Source: Ignavibacteriota bacterium
Lineage (GTDB): Bacteria; Bacteroidota; Ignavibacteria; Tepidaquicellales; OLB5
Direction: 5' to 3'
Length of the DNA: 52,133 nt
Assembly (NCBI GenBank): GCA_003820375.1
Contig: RPQH01000024.1
Span: 1-52,133 of the forward strand
In this document: piece after piece, positions 34,332 through 43,364 of the stretch
Layout: each line of letters begins with the position of its first letter
How positions within the stretch are numbered: position 1 is the stretch's first letter
Translations under genes and position numbers: made by a program
The notes under the pieces: generated by a model
What the model was told of the DNA's origin: nothing
Database searches by the model: none
The model's input: the letters and a program-made list of their open reading frames with translations, nothing else

Positions 34332-34808
34332 TTAACTTTGTTTAACTAATTCCCCTTCCAGGTGCTTTTGAAACTCCGGGGTCATTTGTGTTGCCATGAA
34401 CATTGTATATTTCATTTCATCACCGGTTATATAAAAGTCCCTGCTTGTTTTTACAAGTCTCTCATCATTGCCAAACACTTTCGACTCGAATGATAAATTA
34501 TAAATATAATCATCGCATGCTTTCAGTTTGCCTGATAAAACTTCAACCCTGCCGTTATTTTGTGCATTTGACATTTCAAAGCTTCCGTCTTCCAATTCTA
34601 TTACAAAACCTGCCTGCCAGCTTAAGACAGAACCCCTGTCCCCGTTATCAATAGTCCAGCTTTTTAATTCATAAAAAATTACCGAATTATCCTCACCGGG
34701 AATAAATTTCAATTCCTCGAAATATTCAGTTCTTTTAATTGTAGGGAAATCTGCTACTCCCCTGCCTGTCCATGTACCTATCAGGAAATCTAATTTTTCA
34801 ATAACCAA
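34332..34808 (-). CDS. Nitrobindin/THAP4-like beta-barrel protein
   Basis: 158 residues. The start FLIGTWTGRGVADFP (G11-T12-W13), the middle SFEMSNAQNNGRVEVLSG and the end DEMKYTMFMATQMTPEFQKHL match the heme-binding THAP4-like/DUF1794 (nitrobindin) ten-stranded barrel. The proximal haem His of plant and actinobacterial nitrobindins is near the C-terminus; here the only His in that part is in FQKHLEGEL, so haem binding is possible but uncertain. It sits 5 bp both from kynU downstream and from the FKBP gene upstream, so it is part of the kynurenine operon. A role in binding a hydrophobic or indolic pathway ligand is only inference. Confidence 0.7.
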   Translation of the reverse strand: MVIEKLDFLIGTWTGRGVADFPTIKRTEYFEELKFIPGEDNSVIFYELKSWTIDNGDRGSVLSWQAGFVIELEDGSFEMSNAQNNGRVEVLSGKLKACDDYIYNLSFESKVFGNDERLVKTSRDFYITGDEMKYTMFMATQMTPEFQKHLEGELVKQS

Positions 34809-34813
34809 TTGAC

Positions 34814-35581
34814 TTATTTCCCTTCCAGCTGTTCCAGCATTTTTTTTGCATTATCATTTTTCGGGTTCAACGCAAGCGATTTTTTGTAGTTCTTAATTGC
34901 AAGCTTATTATCACCGTTCGTCATATAAGCTTCTCCGAGACTATCATATACATTAGCCGACTCCGGAAATTCACTCACGTTTAACTTAAAGATTTCTATT
35001 GCATCTTTTGCCTTGCCTGACTGCAATAGCTGGTACCCGAGATTGTTTAATTCGTTTTCTTCAAAATTATATTTTTTCGGATATTCATCCTTCAAATCAT
35101 AATATAATTCTACGGCTTTATCAACATCCTTTTCAAATATTGTCAGTAATAACGTATCTGCAATTGAAGGTTTTGGCTTGCTTACTTTCATCAGTTCCAC
35201 ATCAAATATTAAAGTAGAGTTTGGCGGAATAACTTCTCCTGCTCCCCTGCTTCCGTAACCAAGCTCAGGCGGAATGATAAGTGTGTATTTGTCACCAACG
35301 CTCATTAATGCAATACCTTCTTCCCAGCCTTTAATCACTTGTCCCTGCCCCAGTACAAAGCTGAAAGGTATATTCCTGTCACGTGACGAATCAAAAACTT
35401 TTCCGTCAGTAAGCTTACCTACATAATGGACTTTCACGGCTTTGCCGCTCTCAGCACGTTTGCCTGTTCCTTTTTTTACTACAAAATATTTCAATCCGCT
35501 TGATGTAGTTAAAGTATCCTGTGCATAATTGAAATTAACCGAAAAGAAAAAAAGAATTATTGTTATAATTATTTTATACAT
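34814..35581 (-). CDS. FKBP-type peptidyl-prolyl isomerase with TPR repeats
   Basis: 255 residues. The signal peptide is about 1-20 (ending NYAQD). An FKBP domain covers about 25-135: VKVHYVGKLTDGKVFDSS, PFSFVLGQGQVIKGWEEGI, YTLIIPPELGYGSRGAGEVIPPN and LIFDVELM, with the usual active-site residues. The C-terminal 100 residues are TPR-like (NELNNLGYQLLQSGKAKDAIEIFKLN, YDSLGEAYMTNGDNKLAIKNYKKSL). It should assist folding in the periplasm. It lies 5-8 bp from its neighbours in the kynurenine operon, which is odd because those enzymes are cytoplasmic. Confidence 0.93.
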   Translation of the reverse strand: MYKIIITIILFFFSVNFNYAQDTLTTSSGLKYFVVKKGTGKRAESGKAVKVHYVGKLTDGKVFDSSRDRNIPFSFVLGQGQVIKGWEEGIALMSVGDKYTLIIPPELGYGSRGAGEVIPPNSTLIFDVELMKVSKPKPSIADTLLLTIFEKDVDKAVELYYDLKDEYPKKYNFEENELNNLGYQLLQSGKAKDAIEIFKLNVSEFPESANVYDSLGEAYMTNGDNKLAIKNYKKSLALNPKNDNAKKMLEQLEGK

Positions 35582-35589
35582 ATTATTAA

Positions 35590-36411
35590 TTAGTTTTCAG
35601 ATTTTAACTTTATTAATACCGGCCTGCTTGGCGAGGCATCAGCTATGAAACCAGTAATTTGTAAATTCAACAGGTAATTTCCATCGTGTACATCATCGGG
35701 TACATATATCATTTCTGTCACGGTATTCAATGAATGATTATTCTTATCAACATCATGGCTTTCCTCTTCAACTTCCCAAAATATATGATGAGCAGAAAGA
35801 TACCCTTCATCAAACATTCTATCAATAGATGGTGTATCAATCAGCAAATGTTTTACACCAAGTGATTTGACATAGCTCATTGCATCAATTGAAAAGAAAG
35901 GATGAGGATGCTCCATATATCTCTTGCTCTTTTTTGACTCATCATTAGGCAGTGTTCTTACAATTAATGCTTTATGAAAATCAATATCCGTATTCTTTAG
36001 AACATCTTCCAGAACTTTCCTGGAAATCAACATATCGCTTTCCTCCTTTATGGGAGAATAGATATCAACTGAATCAAATGCCCGTTCGGGATAAACTGAA
36101 ACCAGTAATGCAGGAATAAATGTATCTTTCAAGGTATCATGAATAGAAATTCTCTCATCAGCAATATGCCCTACACATTCCGTATGGGTACCATTGCAGT
36201 GCGGTATAAATTTGTATTCCTCAAAATTACAGCTTCCGCCCATTCTTGTATCGCCGATGAAGTTTCCAGTTTCCACCGGCTTTGCAGATGCTTTATCCGC
36301 ATCATATGCATTTGGCTGTTCACCATAGAAATTTAAGGGAATAGAGATATCAATGGGATTCTCTAAATCCGCTTTATATGATTTTCTTCCAATTTTTAAC
36401 GTTATTTCCAA
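35590..36411 (-). CDS. Cyclase-family hydrolase, candidate kynurenine formamidase
   Basis: 273 residues. The cyclase/KynB fold is shown by the signature region PHCNGTHTECVGHI. The canonical motif is HxGTHxDxPxH. Here the first His position is C72 (a His lies one residue earlier, H71), H76 is kept, the Asp is E78, the Pro is V80 and the catalytic His is H82. If this aligns as I think, two metal ligands are changed. Further conserved parts are LIDTPSIDRMFDEGYLSAHHIFWE and the ending LLNLQITGFIADASPSRPVLIKL. It is the first gene of the operon with FKBP, nitrobindin-like and kynU, so N-formylkynurenine hydrolysis is the best guess. No other formamidase is present. Confidence 0.75.
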   Translation of the reverse strand: MEITLKIGRKSYKADLENPIDISIPLNFYGEQPNAYDADKASAKPVETGNFIGDTRMGGSCNFEEYKFIPHCNGTHTECVGHIADERISIHDTLKDTFIPALLVSVYPERAFDSVDIYSPIKEESDMLISRKVLEDVLKNTDIDFHKALIVRTLPNDESKKSKRYMEHPHPFFSIDAMSYVKSLGVKHLLIDTPSIDRMFDEGYLSAHHIFWEVEEESHDVDKNNHSLNTVTEMIYVPDDVHDGNYLLNLQITGFIADASPSRPVLIKLKSEN

Positions 36412-36523
36412 TTATCCTGATTGCAATTTCCGCAATTTAAAGGAGAAATTTGAAACAATAAACACATAATCAATTACGAATGACGAATTACGTATGACGA
36501 GTTGTAAGATTTATCAGATTATA

Positions 36524-36710
36524 AGTCTGAATCGCAGATTACACAGATATGGCTGATGGCACAGATAAGATTCTTTTGCAATGAATATTATATATAGAAT
36601 AACTATACTTTATTCACTTGGTACAAAATAAACTATCCGGATATTATTCAATAATCAAATAAGTTTATCATCTGCGTCATCAGCCATATCTGTGTAATCT
36701 GTGATTCAGA
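36524..36710. repeat. Inverted repeat of CTGAATCGCAGATTACAC type
   Basis: AGTCTGAATCGCAGATTACA with following CAGATATGGCTGATG (36524-36569) is mirrored by CATCAGCCATATCTGTGTAA with TCTGTGATTCAGA (about 36666-36710). This is the family seen at 3013-3275. The right arm ends 6 nt before the MFS stop codon. The 36412-36715 gap holds no gene. Confidence 0.75.
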
Positions 36711-36715
36711 TTTTC

Positions 36716-37975
36716 TTACTTCAAGTGCAGCTTTCTCAATTTGGGTGAGAAGATTGACATGACACCCACTACAAGCAGTGTCATACATCCGCCGAGGATT
36801 ACCGAAGGTACAGTCCCTAATAATTTTGCCGCTACGCCTGATTCAAATGCTCCTATTTCATTTGATGACCCGATAAATATACTATTAACGGCCGCAACTC
36901 TGCCTTTCATATTATCTGGAGTAAATAACTGCATGATTGTAGAGCGGATAACAACACTGACACTATCAAACAGTCCGCTAACGGCAAGTGCAATAAGTGA
37001 TAATAGAAAATTTTTCGATACTGCAAAAACTATCATGCTTACCCCAAATCCGAAAACTGAAATAAGAAGATTTCTTCCGGCATTTTCAGTGGGCGGTCTT
37101 CTTGTCATGAAAAGTGCCATTAATACAGCACCTACCGATGGTGCGGCACGGAGCATTCCCAAACCCTGAGGACCTGCGTTTAATATTTCAGCAGAAAAGA
37201 TTGGAAGCAGTGCAGTTGCTCCTCCGAACAATACTGCGAACAGGTCAAGAGTTATTGCTCCAAGCAATATTTTATTATTGAATACAAATTTAATACCTGC
37301 CATTAATCTCTCTTTAATATCACTGTGTTCGGAAATTACAGGAATAGGTTTCTTTTTAATAGAGGATAATAATAAAATTGAAATAGCCATAACAATCGTA
37401 ATCACGAAATAAGAAGAAGCAAAGCCAATCATAGCATAAACAAATCCGCCGATTGCAGGTCCAGTAACCGCACCAAACTGCCAGAAAGAAGTATTCCATG
37501 TTACAGCATTTGCGAAAATTTCCTTATCAACCAGCTGGCTCCAGAAAGCAAATGTTGACGGCATAGAAAATCCGCGTGCAATACCGCCAACAAATATTGC
37601 AGCATATATTGCATGAAGCTTATAATTATAAATAAAGGGTACTAAATCGTATGAAATGATTGTAAGAAATGCAGCACATACACTGAACATAATATAAGCG
37701 AAAAGAATTATCTTTTTCCTGTCCGATATATCGGTTAAATGACCTGCATAAAAAGATACGGATATAGCAGGAATAACTTCAGCAAGGCCAATCAGGCCAA
37801 GTGAAAGCGGGTCTTTGGTGATATCATAAACCTGCCAGCCTACAATGATTGACTGCATGAGAGTTGCAATCACCATTAATATTCTGGCAACAGAAAAATT
37901 CCTGAATTCAGAATTTCTTAAAGCCGCATACGGGTCTCTTTTTATTTTCTCATTTGTAACGGTATTTGTATCCAA
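36716..37975 (-). CDS. MFS transporter (MFS_3/EntS-like)
   Basis: 419 residues with about 12 membrane helices. The N-terminus AALRNSEFRNFSVARILMVIATLMQSIIVGWQVYDI and the A-motif-like GHLTDISDRKKIIL loop between helices 2 and 3 are typical of MFS_3/enterobactin exporter-like proteins; GAVTGPAIGGFVYAMIG is in helix 5. It is probably an inner-membrane exporter of a small molecule. It is monocistronic; its stop codon is against the inverted repeat. Although next to the kynurenine operon, it is separated by 300 bp of repeats, so a link to pathway metabolites is speculative. Confidence 0.88.
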   Translation of the reverse strand: MDTNTVTNEKIKRDPYAALRNSEFRNFSVARILMVIATLMQSIIVGWQVYDITKDPLSLGLIGLAEVIPAISVSFYAGHLTDISDRKKIILFAYIMFSVCAAFLTIISYDLVPFIYNYKLHAIYAAIFVGGIARGFSMPSTFAFWSQLVDKEIFANAVTWNTSFWQFGAVTGPAIGGFVYAMIGFASSYFVITIVMAISILLLSSIKKKPIPVISEHSDIKERLMAGIKFVFNNKILLGAITLDLFAVLFGGATALLPIFSAEILNAGPQGLGMLRAAPSVGAVLMALFMTRRPPTENAGRNLLISVFGFGVSMIVFAVSKNFLLSLIALAVSGLFDSVSVVIRSTIMQLFTPDNMKGRVAAVNSIFIGSSNEIGAFESGVAAKLLGTVPSVILGGCMTLLVVGVMSIFSPKLRKLHLK

Positions 37976-38206
37976 AAATATTTCGTTCTATAATTATTAC
38001 GTTTTTTGACTTTCCGCTTTGCATAAAAAACAAAGATACTGAAATTAAGTTTTATGTTTAAGGAAGAATAAATCTTAAAATTCATAAAGGTTTGTATTTG
38101 CAGTAATAAAATTTCCTGTTCTCCATAATTTGTTTTGTGTAATAACTTTTACTGTTTATTCATCTTTAATTTTTTGTATTTTTTAATAATTTCACATTAC
38201 ATTTTC

Positions 38207-39865
38207 ATGAAAAATACGTCAAAAATTTATACATATGCCGCTTTGATTGCAGGCCTGGCTTTGTATATTTTATTTATATTCCCATACTTAAACAACATAG
38301 TATTTGATGCCGTTCTTCATTACTCATTTGCAGAAAGATTCATGGAGGGAAGACCTTTCCAATTTAATTTAAATGAGATAAATAATGCTTCATCAAGCCC
38401 GTTCTGGACAATTCTCAGCATAATATCGATGAAACTGGCAGGATATGAGTATATAATACTTATAAAGATTTTTGTTCTTACGGCATTTTTCTTCACAGCA
38501 TACTTATTATATATAACCGGCAGGGATATCTGGAAATTCAACGGCTTTATGAAATATACACCCGTGATAGCATGGTTTTTTACTATCTCTATATTAAGAA
38601 ATGCACTGAGCGGAATGGAAAATGTCCTTTCAGCATGCCAGGTACTGCTGCTTTATTACAGCATTTGTAAATCCGAAAATACTATCAGTAATTTAAAACC
38701 GTATTTAATCGGTTTATTGACCGGATGGATAATATTAACACGGCTGGAAGTTGGAGTAATAAGTATTATTCTCGTGGTTCTTTATTACTTCAAGCTTTTA
38801 TACTATAAGAATATTAAATGGAAACAAGCACTTTATTATTTTGCTGTTCTGATTATTATGGTGCTGCTTGTACAATTTCCATGGTATATGTATCAATACC
38901 AGGTAACGGGAAAAATATTGTCCGATTCAATGACCTCACGAATTTATCTCGGAAGGTGGTTGTCCGTTGTTATAATTAAGAAATTTTTGTATTACCATCC
39001 TTATTTGACTTTTATTCTTTGCTCAGTATATCTTCCGTTTTTTATAGGTTTGTTATATAAGGTGTGGAAACTGCGGTCTCATGTTAAAAATTTATTTAAA
39101 AATATTTTATCATATTTCTTCGGGAATTTCGGAAAAAGTATTGCTTTATTAGTTTTTATTTACGGATTTGTATTCTATACTTTTATAGTAGGCGGTACCC
39201 AGATTGGACGTTACTTTATTCCTTATTTATTCTCTTTGTTTTTATTGGGTATATCGGGCTTGTCGGATATGTATCAGTTAGTTAAGAAAAGGAATTTTGT
39301 AATTGCCCAGATTTTTTTAATAATAGTTGTATCATATTTTGTCTATCTTAACGGGAAGCAATATTATATTAAAGTCTTCAAAGGTGAAAACCTTGAGGCC
39401 AGCGTAAATGAAATGATAACAGCTCCGGAAAACAGGACTGCCTTTACATCGGATTTTTTGAGAAAATGCAACTATAATATTAATGATACCATTAAGCTTG
39501 CAACAACTGAAACACATTTTAAATATTATGCAGATGACAGGATAAACCTGATGAGCTTAGACGGACGGACCTCAGGGAAAATTTTCAAATATGTTGATGA
39601 TGACGGGTTCCCTGATCTTGAAAAATTTATACTGGATGAAAAACCTGACCTGATTGATGTAAACCTGTGGCATGACCTGCTGCATGGCCGTTATATTCTA
39701 AGAGAGAAATACAGCTTTATCAAATACGGAATTAAAGACAATATCTTATCTGAGTGGGAATATAAAACCCAGCGTATGGCACTTGGTGATAAGTTCTATT
39801 GGAACGGAAAAGAAGTTTACCTGGCTGCCGCACCCGGATATGTAAAAGTTATTTGGAATAAATAA
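38207..39865 (+). CDS. Polytopic membrane protein, GT-C glycosyltransferase-like
   Basis: 552 residues from the ATG at 38207 (MKNTSKIYTYAALIAG); the in-frame ATG at 38135 is rejected because it adds a poor lead. About ten membrane helices lie in residues 1-400, followed by a soluble domain of about 150 residues (NDTIKLATTETHFKYYADDRIN, FKYVDDDGFPDLEKFILDEKPDLIDVNLW). The first loop has FDAVLHYSFAERFMEG, which fits the acidic, aromatic first periplasmic loop of GT-C enzymes that use lipid-linked sugars. It probably transfers a sugar to an envelope component. The architecture recalls mycobacterial-type or Bacteroidota hypothetical mannosyltransferases; the donor and acceptor are unknown. Confidence 0.7.
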   Translation: MKNTSKIYTYAALIAGLALYILFIFPYLNNIVFDAVLHYSFAERFMEGRPFQFNLNEINNASSSPFWTILSIISMKLAGYEYIILIKIFVLTAFFFTAYLLYITGRDIWKFNGFMKYTPVIAWFFTISILRNALSGMENVLSACQVLLLYYSICKSENTISNLKPYLIGLLTGWIILTRLEVGVISIILVVLYYFKLLYYKNIKWKQALYYFAVLIIMVLLVQFPWYMYQYQVTGKILSDSMTSRIYLGRWLSVVIIKKFLYYHPYLTFILCSVYLPFFIGLLYKVWKLRSHVKNLFKNILSYFFGNFGKSIALLVFIYGFVFYTFIVGGTQIGRYFIPYLFSLFLLGISGLSDMYQLVKKRNFVIAQIFLIIVVSYFVYLNGKQYYIKVFKGENLEASVNEMITAPENRTAFTSDFLRKCNYNINDTIKLATTETHFKYYADDRINLMSLDGRTSGKIFKYVDDDGFPDLEKFILDEKPDLIDVNLWHDLLHGRYILREKYSFIKYGIKDNILSEWEYKTQRMALGDKFYWNGKEVYLAAAPGYVKVIWNK

Positions 39866-39925
39866 AAAATAAATAAAGTTATATTAATTATATAGATTTT
39901 ATTTTAATACTTAACAGCTCGCATT

Positions 39926-41437
39926 ATGAAAAATATTTTTATTTTCTTTTTTCTTATTGTAATATCAACTGCATCCGTTATATCAGGTGATTGGATTACA
40001 ATCGGTGGTAACAGCCAGAGAAACGGACAATCAGTTGATATTGGCCCGTCATCGGCAACTGTATATTGGAACAAACCGACTCTTTCTTCTTATTGGGGCA
40101 TGCAGGTTTTTATCTATGGTGATAAATGCGTTACTTCAAGATACACTTCGCTATCACCTTTGACTGCTCCGCTTGTTTGCCATAATTTAAATACAGGTGA
40201 CAGCTTATGGACAAGAAATTATGCTCCCAATGGTGTAATGGTTGTGATGGGTTTTAATAATAATAAAATTTATGTACGTAATTTCCAGCAGCAGGGTGTT
40301 GATTCTTTTTATGCAATCAACCCTGATAATGGAAATATAATATGGAAATCAAATTTCACTCTTGAACGCGGAATAACATGGGCGGCAATATTTGCTCCTA
40401 ATGGCGACCTGTTTGTTCCCGGCTCAGGAACGAAATCCATCATGAGAATTAACCACACTAACGGTGATACTGTATGGACTAAATACCGTATTATTCCAAA
40501 TACCGGGGCAGAAACAATGTGCCTTTACGGTAATACGCTTTATACCTGGGAGGGTTCTCTTGTAACTCCCAAACGAATAGCTGCATTCGATGCCAATACA
40601 GGGGCAATAAAATATTATTCGGCAGCACTGCCCGGAGACGGTGACCAGGAAATACCCTTTAGTATCGGACCGAACGGCACTATTTATGCAATCAGGGATG
40701 GTGGTTTATTATATGCTCTTAAAGATAACGGAACGGGCTTTAACCAGTTATGGACATACCAGCCGGTTACTCCGCTCGGTACATACAGCCAGTTTGGTGC
40801 AGGCAGGGATAGTACAGTTTATATTCCAAGCGGAAGAAGGATTCTGCATTTCAATCATCAGACAGGTGCTGTATTAGATTCATCCGAAGAACTCTCATCT
40901 TCAGGTTATATTAACCCGAGGATAACAGTTGGAGCAGACGGGAAATTATATGTGGGCAATGGTGCATCAGTTCCTTCTGATGGAAAAGTCTTTTGTTTAA
41001 GTTCAAATCTTCAGACTATCTGGTCAGTACCGCTTGCATACAATTATTACAGCGGTCCCGCACTTGGCACAAACGGTATTCTTGTAGTGAACGGCAATGG
41101 AACAAATATTATTGCTTACAGAACATCTGTGGGTGTTTCATCAAACAATAATTTACCTGCGGGTTTTTCACTTGAGCAAAATTATCCTAACCCGTTCAAT
41201 CCGTCAACTAAAATTAAATTTAATATTCCCGGTAAAAATAATGTTTCGTCTTCTAATGTTCGTCTTGTAATTTATGATATTCTTTCACGGGAAGTTGAAA
41301 CACTTATCGATAAGAATTTGTATCCCGGTTCATACGAAGTTGAATGGAACGCTGCAGGTTATACAAGCGGGATTTATTTTTACAAATTAGAATATGCCGG
41401 CAATATTATTGTTAAAAATATGACGCTAATTAAATAA
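39926..41437 (+). CDS. PQQ-like beta-propeller protein with T9SS sorting domain
   Basis: 503 residues. Signal peptide about 1-20 (ending VISG). Residues about 25-405 are PQQ-like propeller repeats (LVCHNLNTGDSLWTRNY, YAINPDNGNIIWKSNFTL, RINHTNGDTVWTKYRI, AAFDANTGAIKYYSAAL, FCLSSNLQTIWSVPL), each with the Trp-docking pattern. The C-terminal 85 residues are a type A T9SS domain (LEQNYPNPFNPSTKIKFNI, GIYFYKLEYAGN, KNMTLIK). There is no quinoprotein metal or Cys-Cys motif, so it is not a PQQ dehydrogenase. It is 60 bp downstream of the GT-C-like gene and may share its transcript; it ends with a strong terminator. Confidence 0.85.
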   Translation: MKNIFIFFFLIVISTASVISGDWITIGGNSQRNGQSVDIGPSSATVYWNKPTLSSYWGMQVFIYGDKCVTSRYTSLSPLTAPLVCHNLNTGDSLWTRNYAPNGVMVVMGFNNNKIYVRNFQQQGVDSFYAINPDNGNIIWKSNFTLERGITWAAIFAPNGDLFVPGSGTKSIMRINHTNGDTVWTKYRIIPNTGAETMCLYGNTLYTWEGSLVTPKRIAAFDANTGAIKYYSAALPGDGDQEIPFSIGPNGTIYAIRDGGLLYALKDNGTGFNQLWTYQPVTPLGTYSQFGAGRDSTVYIPSGRRILHFNHQTGAVLDSSEELSSSGYINPRITVGADGKLYVGNGASVPSDGKVFCLSSNLQTIWSVPLAYNYYSGPALGTNGILVVNGNGTNIIAYRTSVGVSSNNNLPAGFSLEQNYPNPFNPSTKIKFNIPGKNNVSSSNVRLVIYDILSREVETLIDKNLYPGSYEVEWNAAGYTSGIYFYKLEYAGNIIVKNMTLIK

Positions 41438-41461
41438 TATTTTTCTAAACATAAAGCTTTT

Positions 41462-41491
41462 AAAAACCCTGTCAATATTGACAGGGTTTTT
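41462..41491 (+). terminator. Perfect palindromic terminator after the PQQ-like T9SS gene
   Basis: AAAAACCCTGTCAAT followed by ATTGACAGGGTTTTT is a 30-nt perfect palindrome with a T run, 24 nt past the stop. Confidence 0.92.
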
Positions 41492-41667
41492 TATTTGTAA
41501 CTTATCATTTTTCATAAATTTAATTTACTATTTTTTATCTATAATTGCAGTATTTTAAAGTTATAAAGTATTGATTTTTCATCGCAAATTTCGGAATTTT
41601 TTACCACCCTAAAGCATTACCCAGTCAAGATGAATTATGAATGAATTATTAACATGAGAGGTAAATT

Positions 41668-42348
41668 ATGAAAAGCATTAGAAATATTTTTGTACCGGTT
41701 TTATTTACTGTCTTTATATCCTTTATAATGACAGGCTGTACATCTGATACAGTAACAGCGCCTAACCAGGCATCAGGTAAAGCTACAATATTTATGCAGA
41801 CCGGCGACGTACCAATCCATCCTTCACCGGTTATAACAATTACAGAAGCAAAAATTATGTTTTCTGAATTTATGCTGCATGAGGTGAATAACACTCACGC
41901 AGCCGCTCCTCTATCTATAGGCCCGGTGATTGGATCGATTACTACAGGCAGGCAATCTTCTGCAATTACGGTAGGTAATGTTTCGAACGGCTCTTATAAT
42001 ATGCTTAGCTTTAAAGTGGAACATCCTCCGGCAGTATCGGTTACTGAAACTGATCCTGAGTTTACAAGCACAACATCAAAAGAAAAATATACTGTTGTAA
42101 TTAAGGGTATGTACAATGATGTTCCGTTTACTTACAGGTCATCAACCTCTTTTTATAAAGAGCTTTTTTTATCCAATCCGATGAAAATTGAAAGTGATGT
42201 ATCTGTGAATATCAGGTTAGTTATAGACCCCAAAATGTGGTTTGTAGATAAAGAGGGTACAACATTAAGTCCTTTAGAGGTAGAAAACAGGAAAATGATA
42301 GATGAAAATATATCGGGTTCCTTCTTAGGTGCAGTGTTGGAATATTAA
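41668..42348 (+). CDS. Lipoprotein, first of two tandem paralogues
   Basis: 226 residues. The lipobox is MTGC at about 22-25 after a hydrophobic run. The mature domain is beta-rich, with the pattern ATIFMQTGDVPIHPSPVITITEAKIMF..., similar in layout to DUF4382-like domains. It aligns over its whole length with the next gene: both have a TGC lipobox, an IGPV/VGPV segment, SYNMLSFKV/AYSEIRFKI, TVVIKGMYNDVPFTYRS/SVVVKGTFNEEPFVYKS, IRLVIDPKMWF/FRIVMVISPQLWF and end in a charged NRKMIDENI/NRYQIDKNI helix. Both proteins happen to be 226 residues. It has its own terminator and a GAGAGG ribosome-binding site. Function is unknown. Confidence 0.7.
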   Translation: MKSIRNIFVPVLFTVFISFIMTGCTSDTVTAPNQASGKATIFMQTGDVPIHPSPVITITEAKIMFSEFMLHEVNNTHAAAPLSIGPVIGSITTGRQSSAITVGNVSNGSYNMLSFKVEHPPAVSVTETDPEFTSTTSKEKYTVVIKGMYNDVPFTYRSSTSFYKELFLSNPMKIESDVSVNIRLVIDPKMWFVDKEGTTLSPLEVENRKMIDENISGSFLGAVLEY

Positions 42349-42373
42349 AACTTAAATCATAGGATTTAAACTT

Positions 42374-42398
42374 AAAGCCGCTGACAAGCGGCTTTTTT
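42374..42398 (+). terminator. Rho-independent terminator after the first lipoprotein paralogue
   Basis: AAAGCCGCT and AGCGGCTTT arms around the tetraloop GACA, then T residues, 25 nt past the stop codon. The 42399-42660 stretch is AT-rich with AAATATTGCTCAATATTT (42438-42455) as a possible operator palindrome, and no credible gene. Confidence 0.9.
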
Positions 42399-42658
42399 AT
42401 TTACCGCACTGTTTCATAAATATTGTAACATATGACGCTAAAATATTGCTCAATATTTCGAAATAGATTAAACAGCAATGTAATACACGTAATAATAAAA
42501 CACGCTAAATTCGTATTTTACAATTATATATATTATATAAATTTTAGCCGGTATAAAGAACATCAAATCATTAACTTAAGCATTATCATCGCTAAAATAG
42601 GAACTGTTTTGGAGTCTCAGCATTTTCCTTTTAAGATAAATTATTGAATTATTACAAC

Positions 42659-42664
42659 AGGAGG
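42659..42664 (+). promoter_or_regulatory. Strong AGGAGG ribosome-binding site
   Basis: AGGAGG with a 5-nt spacer precedes the ATG at 42670. It is a full anti-Shine-Dalgarno match, in contrast to the weak or absent sites before most genes in this window; it fixes the start of the second lipoprotein and suggests high translation. Confidence 0.8.
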
Positions 42665-42669
42665 TTTTT

Positions 42670-43350
42670 ATGAGCAACATAAAGAAAACATTTGTTTTAT
42701 TAGTATTTTCGCTTTTCACGCTTTTCTTTATTACAGGCTGCAGTTCAGATGGTAATTTAATGTCACCTTTACTAGGGGGCGGTACACCTGAAAATGGAAA
42801 TATCGTAGTATCAATTAAAACACAAACCGGGGATATAAACCAGGTCAATGTCACATCGGCAAAGTTTCTTCTCAAGGATATTGAATTTGCTGAAAACAGA
42901 GGAGGGTGCAATTCAATTGCTGTAGGTCCCGTGGTAGCTAATGTTTTAGTAAACGGCGGCACATCAAATGTTGTAGTCGGAAATTTACCGAATGGTGCTT
43001 ACAGTGAAATAAGATTTAAAATACACAAGATGGGACATAACGATCCTATAAGTGACCCGGAATTTGTGGAAGGACCCGGCGGCAATCAAAGATTTTCGGT
43101 AGTTGTCAAAGGTACTTTTAATGAAGAGCCTTTTGTATATAAATCAAGGGTAACTGTAAATAAAGTTTTACAATTCCAGGACCCGTTGATAATTAATGAG
43201 GGCAGTAAATTCAGAATCGTAATGGTCATATCACCGCAATTGTGGTTCCTGAAAAACGGCGACTTCTTAGACCCTAACAAAGAATCAAACCGCTACCAAA
43301 TAGATAAGAACATAAGAGATTCCTTCAGATGGGTTTATATCGAACAATAA
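42670..43350 (+). CDS. Lipoprotein, second of two tandem paralogues
   Basis: 226 residues. The lipobox is ITGC at about 21-24 after LLVFSLFTLFF. The mature domain begins GNIVVSIKTQTGDINQVNVTSAKFLLKDIEF and follows the same strand order as its upstream paralogue, though the sequences are well diverged (perhaps 30% identity by eye). Both keep the DPEF motif and a Trp in the penultimate strand. The second copy has a stronger ribosome-binding site and its own terminator, so the copies are expressed separately. It is probably an outer-membrane-attached ligand-binding or structural protein. No family name is certain. Confidence 0.7.
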   Translation: MSNIKKTFVLLVFSLFTLFFITGCSSDGNLMSPLLGGGTPENGNIVVSIKTQTGDINQVNVTSAKFLLKDIEFAENRGGCNSIAVGPVVANVLVNGGTSNVVVGNLPNGAYSEIRFKIHKMGHNDPISDPEFVEGPGGNQRFSVVVKGTFNEEPFVYKSRVTVNKVLQFQDPLIINEGSKFRIVMVISPQLWFLKNGDFLDPNKESNRYQIDKNIRDSFRWVYIEQ

Positions 43351-43364
43351 ATATAGAGAATTTT

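Noticed and set aside
42432..42647. 71-residue plus-strand ORF between the two lipoproteins
   Set aside because: AT-driven composition (Ile, Tyr, Asn, Lys), no homology I recognise, and it covers the presumed promoter of the second lipoprotein.
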